NCBI RefSeq assembly: GCF_020523605.1
Contig: NZ_JAJAQI010000014.1
Coordinates: 1 to 64,000 of the forward strand
DNA length: 64,000 nucleotides
DNA from: Roseicella aerolata
GTDB lineage: Bacteria > Pseudomonadota > Alphaproteobacteria > Acetobacterales > Acetobacteraceae
Direction of reading: 5' to 3'
Each line of letters begins with the position of its first letter. The first letter of the stretch is position 1. The notes below the pieces were generated by a model. That model was given only the letters and a program-made list of their open reading frames with translations, had not been told where the DNA came from and searched no databases. Positions 9,613-17,489 of this stretch are shown here, in pieces. A program made the position numbers and the translations under genes.

Positions 9613-10125
9613 ATGAAGATCGCGCCGGCTGCCGTCCTGGCCCTTGCCGTCCTCGTGGCCGCCTGTTCGGATTCCGCGGAGAATGCCGCGACCAGCGGCG
9701 CCGCCGCCGGCCAGGCCGGCCTCGCCGGCTCGGCGCTGCCCGGCGGCGGCCAGCGCGGCGCGGCCCGCCCCGGCTCGCAGGAGGACCTGGCCGCGACCGT
9801 GGGGGACCGCGTCTTCTTCGGGACCGACAGTGCGACCATCGGCGCCGACCAGCGCCCAACCCTGCAGCGCCAGGCCCAGTGGCTGGCCCAGTACCGGCAG
9901 GTGCAGGTGACCGTCGAGGGCCATGCCGATGAGCGCGGCACCCGCGAGTACAACCTGGCGCTCGGCCAGCGCCGCGCCAATGCGGCGCGGGACCAGCTCG
10001 TGACCAACGGCGTGGCCGGCTCGCGCATCCAGACCATCAGCTACGGCAAGGACCGCCCGGCCGAGCTCGGCTCGGACGAGCAGGCCTGGGCGCAGAACCG
10101 CCGGGCGGTCACCGTCGTCCGCTGA
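9613..10125 (+). CDS. pal: Peptidoglycan-associated lipoprotein (Pal/OmpA-like)
   Basis: This 170-aa outer-membrane lipoprotein has a lipobox, LVAAC, with Cys18 as the lipidated residue. A flexible Gly/Ala linker follows, then an OmpA-type peptidoglycan-binding domain (about residues 55-170). The domain shows VFFGTDSATI, the diaminopimelate-binding EGHADERGTREYNLALGQRR, and NRRAVTVV. These are standard Pal motifs. Pal normally sits with tolQRAB at the division site, but no tol gene lies beside it here, so a second Pal-like OmpA lipoprotein cannot be ruled out. A large hairpin overlapping the stop codon suggests a single-gene transcript. Confidence 0.85.
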   Translation: MKIAPAAVLALAVLVAACSDSAENAATSGAAAGQAGLAGSALPGGGQRGAARPGSQEDLAATVGDRVFFGTDSATIGADQRPTLQRQAQWLAQYRQVQVTVEGHADERGTREYNLALGQRRANAARDQLVTNGVAGSRIQTISYGKDRPAELGSDEQAWAQNRRAVTVVR

Positions 10126-10172
10126 GGCGGTTCGCGCCCGGGCGTCGCCGTCCGGGCGCGTGAGGCCGCCTC
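10124..10172 (+). terminator. Two-tier hairpin at the end of pal
   Basis: An outer 7-bp stem (GAGGCGG with CCGCCTC) encloses a 9-bp inner stem (CGCGCCCGG with CCGGGCGCG). It starts inside the pal stop codon region and is the likely terminator. Confidence 0.55.
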
Positions 10173-10268
10173 ATGCCCGCAGCCCGGTGGCGGAGCTTCG
10201 GCCGGCTGCGGGCGCAATCCGCTGCTATGCGGGGGCCGGGGCGTCGAGGCCCGGCCCGCCTGCCCTGC

Positions 10269-10324
10269 CACGCCGACCTTGGCACGCCGACCTTGGCACG
10301 CCGACCTTGGCACGCCGACCTTGG
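10269..10324. repeat. Four exact 14-nt tandem repeats
   Basis: The unit CACGCCGACCTTGG occurs four times head to tail without a mismatch, followed by a partial fifth copy (CACGCC). It lies in the 362-bp region between pal and an ABC-transporter ATPase gene, about 160 bp before the ATPase start. Apart from this repeat and the pal hairpin, the region from 10126 to 10487 shows no gene or other signal. Confidence 0.9.
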
Positions 10325-10487
10325 CACGCCTGCGGCCCAGCCGCCTCGGCTGGTGGCCGCCCCGGCCGGGCCGGGCGTGGTCTCCGGCGATGGCGGCAGC
10401 AGCGCCGCCGGGTCCGGCATCGCGCACCCCCCCTGCCCTGGCGCGCGCCTTGCTACCCTGTCCATGCCGTCCGGAGCCCAGCCACGC

Positions 10488-11318
10488 ATGCCCCCACCCC
10501 CCTTCGTCCAGGTCGAGCAGGTTTCCATGCGCTATGGCGGCCTGGAGGGGACGCTCGCCCTCCAGGCCGCCGACCTTGCCGTGGCGCGCGGGGAATTCGT
10601 GGCGGTGGTCGGCCCCTCCGGCTGCGGCAAGTCCACCCTCATGCGCCTGGTCACCGGGCTGTGGCCCGCGACGGCCGGGCGCGTCACGGTGGATGGCCGG
10701 CCGGTCAGCGGCCCGGTCGCCATTGCCGGCATGGCCTTCCAGAACCCCACCCTGCTGCCCTGGCGGAGCATCCTCGACAACGTCATGCTGCCGCTCGAGG
10801 TGGTGGAGCCGCATCGCCGCCAGCTGCGGCGGGAGCGAGCGCGCTACGAGGCGGAGGCGCGGGAGCTGCTGGCGCAGGTCGGCCTCGCGGGGTTCGAGCA
10901 GAAATACCCCTGGCAGCTCTCGGGCGGCATGCAGCAGCGCGCCAGCCTCTGCCGCGCGCTGATCCACCGACCGGCGTTGCTGATGCTGGACGAACCCTTC
11001 GGCGCGCTCGACATCTTCACGCGGGAGGATCTCTGGGCGGTGCTGCAGGAGGTATGGATGGCGCGCCGGCCCACCGTCATCCTGGTCACCCATGATCTGC
11101 GCGAGGCGGCCTATCTGGCCGACCGCGTGCTGGTCATGTCCGCCCGCCCCGGCCGGATCATCGCGGAGCGGGAGGTGGGCTTCCAGCGACCCCGCCGGCT
11201 GGAGGACACCTACGCGCCGGAATTCCAGGCGCTGGTGCATGAGTTGCGGGACCATATCGCGGCCGCCCGCGAGGAAGGGCCGGATGCGGCGCGGCGGGAG
11301 GCGGCCGATGTCCGCTGA
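10488..11318 (+). CDS. NitT/TauT-type ABC transporter ATP-binding protein
   Basis: This 276-aa ATPase belongs to the nitrate/sulfonate/taurine importer group. Walker A is GPSGCGKST, the Q-loop is FQNPTLLPWRSILDN (LLPW is typical of this group), the signature is LSGGMQQRASLCRAL, Walker B is LLMLDEPFGALD and the H-loop is VTHDLREA. I start at 10488 (MPPPPFVQVEQV); an in-frame ATG at 10464 is possible. The open frame extends upstream through the tandem repeats, which is unlikely to be coding. The permease gene overlaps its end by 11 bp. No periplasmic binding protein is adjacent, so the substrate (sulfonate, pyrimidine precursor or other) is unknown. Confidence 0.9.
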   Translation: MPPPPFVQVEQVSMRYGGLEGTLALQAADLAVARGEFVAVVGPSGCGKSTLMRLVTGLWPATAGRVTVDGRPVSGPVAIAGMAFQNPTLLPWRSILDNVMLPLEVVEPHRRQLRRERARYEAEARELLAQVGLAGFEQKYPWQLSGGMQQRASLCRALIHRPALLMLDEPFGALDIFTREDLWAVLQEVWMARRPTVILVTHDLREAAYLADRVLVMSARPGRIIAEREVGFQRPRRLEDTYAPEFQALVHELRDHIAAAREEGPDAARREAADVR

Positions 11319-12123
11319 CCCTGCCCTCGCCCGGGCCCGCCGGCGCCGGCGGGTGGAGGCGGCGCTGCCCTGGCTCGTCACCCTCGCCGCCTTCCTGCTC
11401 TGGGAGGGAGGGGTGCGGATCCTCGGCGTGGCGGAGTTCATCCTGCCCGCCCCCAGCGCGGTGGCGCTGAGCATCCAGAAATGGTGGTGGCCGATCCTGG
11501 AGAATGCCGGGCAGACGCTGTTCACCACCGTGCTCGGCTTCCTGCTGGCCGTCGCCTTCGGCCTGGCGCTCGGCGTCGCCATCGGCTCCTCCACGCTGCT
11601 CTATCGCGGCCTCTACCCGCTGCTGATCGCCTTCAACTCCGTCCCCAAGGTGGCGGTGGTGCCGGTGCTGGTGATCTGGTTCGGCATCGGCACCTGGCCG
11701 GCCGTCATCACCGCCTTCCTGATCAGCTTCTTCCCCATCGTGGTGAATGTCGCGACCGGCATCGCCACCGTGGAGCCGGAGTTGAAGGACGTGCTGCGGG
11801 CGCTCGGCGCGAAGCAGACGGACATCATCCGCAAGGTCGGGCTGCCGCGGGCGATGCCCTATTTCTTCGCCTCGCTGAAGGTCGCGATCACCACCGCTTT
11901 CGTCGGCTCCATCATCGCGGAGACGGTCGCGGCGAATGCCGGCATCGGCCACCTGATGATCGTCGCCTCCTCCCGCTTCGACGTGCCGCTGGTCTTCGCC
12001 GGGCTGGTGGTGACAGGCGTGATGGGCGTGCTGATGTATGCGGTCGCGGCGGCGATCGAGCGGCGCACCACCGGCTGGGCGATGCGCGGGCAGGACGGGA
12101 CGGGGCTGGCGGTCGGGGGCTGA
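11308..12123 (+). CDS. NitT/TauT-type ABC transporter permease
   Basis: This 271-aa inner-membrane permease partners the ATPase just upstream, whose gene it overlaps by 11 bp. It shows about six hydrophobic helices and the family's coupling-loop region (ALGAKQTDIIRKVGLPRAMP). The segments FNSVPKVAVVPVLVIWFG and SFFPIVVNVATG are typical of SsuC/TauC-like permeases. The start at 11308 gives MSADPAL and a charged N-terminus before the first helix. The gene ends 7 bp before a converging hydrolase-like gene. The binding protein must be encoded elsewhere or be absent. Confidence 0.92.
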   Translation: MSADPALARARRRRRVEAALPWLVTLAAFLLWEGGVRILGVAEFILPAPSAVALSIQKWWWPILENAGQTLFTTVLGFLLAVAFGLALGVAIGSSTLLYRGLYPLLIAFNSVPKVAVVPVLVIWFGIGTWPAVITAFLISFFPIVVNVATGIATVEPELKDVLRALGAKQTDIIRKVGLPRAMPYFFASLKVAITTAFVGSIIAETVAANAGIGHLMIVASSRFDVPLVFAGLVVTGVMGVLMYAVAAAIERRTTGWAMRGQDGTGLAVGG

Positions 12124-12130
12124 CCCGCCC

Positions 12131-12955
12131 TCACCGCCCGGCAAGCGCCGCCAGGATGAAGCCCAGCACGCGGTCCGCCGCGACTTCCGTGGTCCGCGCA
12201 TCCGGCTGGGACCAGGCACGGCGGCCGTTGCCGGCGGGGTGCGGCAGCAGCACCGCACCGCCCGGCCGCACCATGGCATAGGCGTCCCAGCCATAGCCGG
12301 CGCCGGCCAGCACGCGGTGGCGCACCTCCCGCTGTGCCGGGAAGGCGCCGGCCACTGCGGCGCAGGCGCCCGGGTCGTTGGCCGCGTCCTCGTCGCCATG
12401 CAGCAGCAGGATGCGCGGCGCGCCGCCGACCCGCCGCGCCGCCCCGGCCAGCACGGCGTCGCAGCCCGGATAGAGCAGCACGAGCGCCGCGACGGGCCCG
12501 CCGGCGGCGAGGCCCGGCAGGATGCGGCGCGCCCCCTCCCCCAGCGCCATGAGCGCGACCTGCCGGGCATCCAGCCGCGGATCGGCGGCGATCGCGGCCA
12601 GTAGCGGCGCCAAAGGCGGGCCGGAGGGCGGCAGGCCGCCATTCTCCGGGTCCTCGCCGCCCGGAAGTTCCAGCAGCGCGATGCCGTTTTCCAGCAGGCG
12701 CCGGCCATAGAGTTCGGTGCGCGGTCCCGGGCCGTCGGCATCCGGCAGCAGCAGGACGACGGGCATGGGGCGGTCCGGGCTGCGCCGCGGCGGCAGGGTC
12801 AGCAGGGCGCTGTCCGCCCCGGTCAGCCCGACGACCTCGGTCGCATCGCCGCCATCGGGCGCCGCCCCCGCCCATGCCGGCGGGCCGCACAGGACAAGGA
12901 CAGGGGCCATGAGGGCCAGCCATGTCCGGCGCCAGGATCGGGGCTGGCATTGCAT
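12131..12955 (-). CDS. Exported dienelactone-hydrolase-like protein, active site altered
   Basis: This 274-aa protein has a signal peptide (residues about 10-30, LALMAPVLVLCGPPAWAGA) and an alpha/beta-hydrolase layout like the dienelactone hydrolase family. Beta strand VVLLLPDADG, nucleophile-elbow region VALMALGEGARR, and acid-residue strand LLLHGDED are visible, then a late loop LAGAGYGWDAY. At the elbow the expected Ser/Cys is Glu140. In the late loop the expected catalytic His (usually GAGHGF) is Tyr221. Asp188 or Asp190 remains. It is probably not a hydrolase, though the fold is kept. GGAGG lies 7 bp before the 12955 start. It converges on the ABC permease at 12123 and diverges from the isomerase gene at 13143. 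Confidence 0.7.
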   Translation of the reverse strand: MQCQPRSWRRTWLALMAPVLVLCGPPAWAGAAPDGGDATEVVGLTGADSALLTLPPRRSPDRPMPVVLLLPDADGPGPRTELYGRRLLENGIALLELPGGEDPENGGLPPSGPPLAPLLAAIAADPRLDARQVALMALGEGARRILPGLAAGGPVAALVLLYPGCDAVLAGAARRVGGAPRILLLHGDEDAANDPGACAAVAGAFPAQREVRHRVLAGAGYGWDAYAMVRPGGAVLLPHPAGNGRRAWSQPDARTTEVAADRVLGFILAALAGR

Positions 12956-13142
12956 CGGACCGCCTCCGAGCGTCATCGTGCGCCGCAAGACTGGGGAACC
13001 GAAGCGGTAGCGACTGTGCCGCGGATCACATCGCGGGATCGTGCTCGGGCCGCATGCAGGGGCCGGAGCCGCGCGGTGGTCCACATGCCCACCCCTACCG
13101 TGCCCGGTTGACGCGGCGCCGCGCGCGGCCGGAGAAGGACCC

Positions 13143-13871
13143 ATGACCCGCGCGCTTCGCCTCGGCATGCTCACCCCCTCCTCCAACACCGTGCTGGAGC
13201 CGCTGACGGCCGCCATGCTCGCCGACCTGCCCGGCGCATCGGCGCATTTCGCCCGCTTCCGGGTGGTGGCGATCGATCTCGGCGAGGGCTCGCGCGCGCA
13301 GTTCGACCTCTCGCCGGTGCTGGCGGCGGCGGAGCTGCTGGCGGATGCGAAGGTGCATGCCATTTGCTGGAACGGCACCAGCGGCTCCTGGCTCGGCCTC
13401 GACCAGGACCGCACATTGTGCGAGGCGATCACGGCACGCACCGGCATCCCGGCGACCACCGCGACGCTGGCTCTGCTGCGCGCCTTCGCCGCCCTGGGCG
13501 CGCGGCGGATCGGCCTCGTCACCCCCTATCTCGCGGAGGTGCAGCAGGCGATCGCCGCGCGCTTCGCGGAGCAGGGCCTGCAATGCGTCGCCGAGCGGCA
13601 CCTGGAGGATCCCGGCAACTACAGCTTCGCCGGGCATGACGAGGCGGTGGTCGCGCGGCTGGTGCGGGAGGTGGCGGCGGCGGGGCCGGAGGCGATCGCC
13701 ATCCACTGCACCAATTTCCGCGGCGGCCGCATCGCCCCGGCGCTGGAGGCGGAGCTCGGCATCCCCGTGCTCGACAGCGTCGCGGTCTCCCTCTGGGGCG
13801 CGATCGGCGCGGCGGGGGCGGAGGCGGCGCCGCTGCGGGCGCATGGGCGGGTCTTCGGGCTGCGGTGGTAG
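13143..13871 (+). CDS. Arylmalonate decarboxylase / maleate isomerase-like enzyme
   Basis: This 242-aa cytosolic enzyme belongs to the Asp/Glu racemase superfamily. N-terminal MLTPSSNTVLEP and the second catalytic-cysteine motif AIHCTNFRGG (Cys189) are typical. In maleate isomerases and racemases the first cysteine lies before TSGS. Here the motif is WNGTSGSW with Gly78 in that place. Gly plus one C-terminal-half Cys is the arrangement known for arylmalonate decarboxylase (Gly74/Cys188 in the Bordetella enzyme), so a decarboxylase or a different one-cysteine reaction is more likely than racemisation. GGAGAAGGACCC precedes the start. It is a single gene followed by strong hairpins. Substrate unknown. 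Confidence 0.82.
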   Translation: MTRALRLGMLTPSSNTVLEPLTAAMLADLPGASAHFARFRVVAIDLGEGSRAQFDLSPVLAAAELLADAKVHAICWNGTSGSWLGLDQDRTLCEAITARTGIPATTATLALLRAFAALGARRIGLVTPYLAEVQQAIAARFAEQGLQCVAERHLEDPGNYSFAGHDEAVVARLVREVAAAGPEAIAIHCTNFRGGRIAPALEAELGIPVLDSVAVSLWGAIGAAGAEAAPLRAHGRVFGLRW

Positions 13872-13906
13872 ACGGGCGGCCGCGGACATGGCGATGCCCG
13901 GGCCCA

Positions 13907-13970
13907 CCGGGGGCATCGCCCCCGGGCGGAGGGTTGCCGGGGGGCGGAGCCTCCCCGCAACCCTCCGCCC
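13907..13970. terminator. Double hairpin between convergent genes
   Basis: Two stem-loops lie side by side. The first is CCGGGGGC-ATC-GCCCCCGG (13907-13925). The second is longer: GGGCGGAGGGTTGC pairs with GCAACCCTCCGCCC, with extra G/C pairs inside (13924-13970). They fill the gap between the racemase-like gene and the LIV permease stop at 13974 and likely terminate both. Confidence 0.65.
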
Positions 13971-13973
13971 GCG

Positions 13974-14963
13974 TCAGGCCGTCGCCTCGCCCGGCGCCCG
14001 CTTCGCCGTGGCAGGCGTCTTCGCCCTGCGCTCGAACAGGCCGGCGATGCCGCGCGGCAGGTAGAGCATGAACAGCACCAGCAGCAGGCCATAGACCAGT
14101 GGCGCGGCGCCGGTCAGTTCGGTGCCGAAGCCGATCCGCAGGCCTTCCTCCAGCCCGATGGTGATGGCGGCGCCGATGGTGGGACCGAGCGGCACATACA
14201 TCCCGCCGGCGATGGCACCGAAGACGATCTGCAGCGAGATGCCGAGGCCGGCGAGCGATTCCGGGTTCAGGTACTGCCGGTACTGCGCCGTCAGCGCCCC
14301 CGCCAGCGCGGCCAGCGTCACGGAGATGACGGTGACCTTCAGCTTCTCCGCCGTCACCTTGATGCCGATGGAGGCGGCGGCGTCCTCATCCTCCGAGATC
14401 GCGGCCAGCGCCTTGGAGGCCATGGAGCGGTCGAGCATCCGCCAGGCGAGGAGTCCCCCCGCCCAGGCGATGAGGGCGACCCACCAGAAGCCGGCCTTGT
14501 CGAACTGCATGGCGAGGAAGGCGCCGCCTTCCGGCGCCTTGGCCGGCGTCATGCCGAGCGAGCCGCCGGTATGCTCGCGGAGCGCGACGATCAGGATGCG
14601 CACGATCTCGCCCGCCGCCAGCGTGACCAGGGCGAAATAGTGTCCGACCACCCGCAGCTTGAAGGCGGGGTAGGCGAGCAGCACGCCGGCGAGGATCGCG
14701 ACCGCGACGCCGATGGGAATGCCGAGCCAGGGGGTCAGCCCCAGCTCGTTCCAGAGGATCGCCATGGTATAGGCGCCGGCGCCGAGGAAGGCGCCATGGC
14801 CGAAGGAGACCAGGCCGAACCGCCCCATCATCGCCCATCCCGTGCCGGCCAGCGCCGTCAGCAGCATGGTGATGAGGAGGTGCATGACATAGTCGGGCAG
14901 CGAGAGCAGCGGCACGGCGGCGAGCGCCGCGAACAGGGCCGCCGGCAGGGCAAGACCGTTCAT
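13974..14963 (-). CDS. livM: LIV-type ABC transporter permease (LivM-like)
   Basis: This 329-aa membrane protein is the second permease of a branched-chain amino-acid/amide-type importer. Family features are the region GRFGLVSFGHGAFLGAGAY near residue 50 and the EAA-like loop ISEDEDAAASIGIKVTAEKLK near residue 190, followed by FGAIAGGMYVPLGPTIGAA. About ten helices are expected. It starts at 14963 with a 4-bp overlap with the livH-like gene (ATGA), so the two are coupled. The charged C-terminal tail is common. The actual substrate is unknown; the gene name marks the family only. Confidence 0.93.
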   Translation of the reverse strand: MNGLALPAALFAALAAVPLLSLPDYVMHLLITMLLTALAGTGWAMMGRFGLVSFGHGAFLGAGAYTMAILWNELGLTPWLGIPIGVAVAILAGVLLAYPAFKLRVVGHYFALVTLAAGEIVRILIVALREHTGGSLGMTPAKAPEGGAFLAMQFDKAGFWWVALIAWAGGLLAWRMLDRSMASKALAAISEDEDAAASIGIKVTAEKLKVTVISVTLAALAGALTAQYRQYLNPESLAGLGISLQIVFGAIAGGMYVPLGPTIGAAITIGLEEGLRIGFGTELTGAAPLVYGLLLVLFMLYLPRGIAGLFERRAKTPATAKRAPGEATA

Positions 14964-15814
14964 CGCGCGAAGAGCCCTTTCGGCCGGAGGAACATGACGA
15001 TGATGAAGAAGGCGAAGGCGACGACATAGGAGAACTCCGTCGTGCCCCAGAAGCCGCCGACTGAGATGATCAGCCCCATCAGGAAGGCCGCGAGGAACCC
15101 GCCCAGCATGTTGCCGAGCCCGCCCATGACGCAGATCATGAAGGTGATCGGCCCGAAGGAGAGGCCGACGAAGGGATGCACATCGAGCTGCACCACCAGC
15201 AGGCAGGCGGCGAGCCCGGCCAGCGCACCGCCGACCGCCGAGGCGATGAGGTAGATCTTCTGCGGATCGACGCCCATCAGCGGCATCACTTCGCGGTCGC
15301 GGGCGATGGCGCGGATGGCGGTGCCGACATAGGTGAATTTGAGGAAGGCCCACAGGATGCCGGCGCCCACCAGGGCCGCGATGAAGGCCGCGAGCTTGGT
15401 GCCGCTGACGAAGACCTCGCCCACCTCCATCGGCGGCATGTCCACGCCGAGCGAGCGGAAATCGGTGGAGAAGACCAGCGTCGCCGCGCCCTGCAGGAAA
15501 AAGAGCACGCCGCCCGTCGCCAGCACCTGGTTGATCGGCGGGGAGCTCAGCAGCGGCCGCACCACGATCAGGTGCAGCAGCAGGCCGAGCACGGCGATGG
15601 CCGGCAGGCAGGCGGCGAAGGCGAGGCCGAGCGGCCAGCCGGCCTGGGTGTAGAGGAACCACACCGTGTACATGCCGACCATGACCAGCTCCGCATAGCA
15701 GAGCCAGACCACGTCCACGACGCCGAAGACCAGGTTCAGGCCGAGCGCCGGCAGGGCGAAGACTCCGCCGAGCAAAATGCCGTTGACGAGGGCTTCGAGG
15801 AAGAACGGATCCAT
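14960..15814 (-). CDS. livH: LIV-type ABC transporter permease (LivH-like)
   Basis: This 284-aa inner-membrane permease shows the family N-terminus (LVNGILLGGVFALPALGLNL), the conserved RAIARDREVMPLMGVD coupling loop and MGGLGNMLGGFLAAF near the C-terminus. I start at 15814 with AAGGA upstream; the frame opens further but runs into the direct repeats. A 181-bp gap separates it from the ATPase genes upstream. That gap carries two 49-bp repeats, so the permease pair may be regulated or processed separately from the ATPases. Substrate not predictable. Confidence 0.93.
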   Translation of the reverse strand: MDPFFLEALVNGILLGGVFALPALGLNLVFGVVDVVWLCYAELVMVGMYTVWFLYTQAGWPLGLAFAACLPAIAVLGLLLHLIVVRPLLSSPPINQVLATGGVLFFLQGAATLVFSTDFRSLGVDMPPMEVGEVFVSGTKLAAFIAALVGAGILWAFLKFTYVGTAIRAIARDREVMPLMGVDPQKIYLIASAVGGALAGLAACLLVVQLDVHPFVGLSFGPITFMICVMGGLGNMLGGFLAAFLMGLIISVGGFWGTTEFSYVVAFAFFIIVMFLRPKGLFAR

Positions 15815-15888
15815 CGGAAATCCTTGTGTTGGATCGGCCGCTTCAGGGCTCCGGGCCGCGCCTTCCGCCGGCCGGATGATGAGTGGTT

Positions 15889-15995
15889 GGACCGGCCGAT
15901 TCACGGCCTCGGACTGCGCCCTGCGCCGATCGGACGGGTCATGATCGGACCGGCCGATTCACGGCTTCGGGCTGCGCCCTGCGCCGATCGGACGG
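15889..15995. repeat. 49-bp direct repeat, two copies
   Basis: Copies at 15889-15937 and 15947-15995 (period 58 bp) begin GGACCGGCCGATTCACGGC and end CTGCGCCGATCGGACGG; they differ at two positions only. Each copy contains GGCCGAT near its start and GCCGATCGG near its end. They occupy the gap inside the LIV operon, with the second copy touching the ATPase stop codon. No copy was noticed elsewhere in the window. Confidence 0.9.
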
Positions 15996-16732
<737 letters not shown>

Positions 16733-16736
<4 letters not shown>

Positions 16737-17488
16737 GCCGCCCTCGATTCCGGTGGGCCGAGATAGACCTCGGCGACCCTGGCATCCTCCTGCGCTTCCT
16801 GCGGCGTGCCGCGGAAGATGACCGCGCCATGGTCGAGGACCACCACCCGGTCCACGACGGAGAGCAGCACGCCCATGATGTGCTCCACCCAGACGATGGT
16901 GATGCCGCGCTCGTCGCGGATGCGCTTCAGCATGTCGGCGGCCTGGCGCATCTCCCCGGCATCCAGCCCGCCGAGCGATTCATCGGCCAGCAGCAGCTTC
17001 GGCTGGGTCGCCAGCGCGCGCGCCAGTTCCAGCTTCTTGAGGCCGGCGGCGCCCAGCCCGTGGGTCGTCGCCTCCGGGTCGTCCGGCAATTGCGCAAGGC
17101 GCAGCGCGTCTCGCGCGCGCCGCTCCGCCTCCGCCCGGTCGATATGCCCGGCCGCGCCGTAATGCGCCGCGAGGGTCGCGTTCTCCAGCAGCGACAGCTT
17201 GCGGAAGGGGCGCGGGATCTGGAAGGTGCGGCCGATGCCGCGCCGGCAGGTCTCGTCGGCGGTGAGGCCGCCGATCTCCTCGCCGGCCAGCTTCACCGAG
17301 CCCGCGCTCGGCTTCAGCATGCCGGCGATGCAGTTGAAGGTGGTGGACTTGCCCGAGCCGTTCGGCCCGAGCAGCCCCAGGATCTCGCCCTGCGCCACGG
17401 TGAAGGAGACGGCGGCGACGGCCGTGAAGCCGCCGAAGCGTTTCGTCAGCTCCTCCACCTGCAGCAGCGGCGCGCCGCCGCCCGCCAT
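16733..17488 (-). CDS. livG: LIV-type ABC transporter ATP-binding protein (LivG-like)
   Basis: This 251-aa ATPase has Walker A GPNGSGKST, the LivG-type RGIGRTFQIPRPFRKLSLLEN, Walker B KLLLADESLGGLD and VWVEHIM. The ABC signature is unusual: LGAAGLKKLELARAL instead of a form such as LAYGQQRRLEIARAL, so the usual Ser-Gly-Gly is not present. Walker B also has Ser after the catalytic Glu. The partner LivF has a normal signature. The gene begins one base after the binding-protein gene ends and is coupled to livF by a 4-bp overlap. Confidence 0.92.
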
Positions 17489-17489
17489 G

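Noticed and set aside
10269-10324. Possible CRISPR array
   Set aside because: The 14-nt units are directly adjacent with no spacers, and no cas gene is near.
15840-15995. Insertion-sequence remnant
   Set aside because: Only the 49-bp repeats are present; no transposase fragment or target duplication can be seen.
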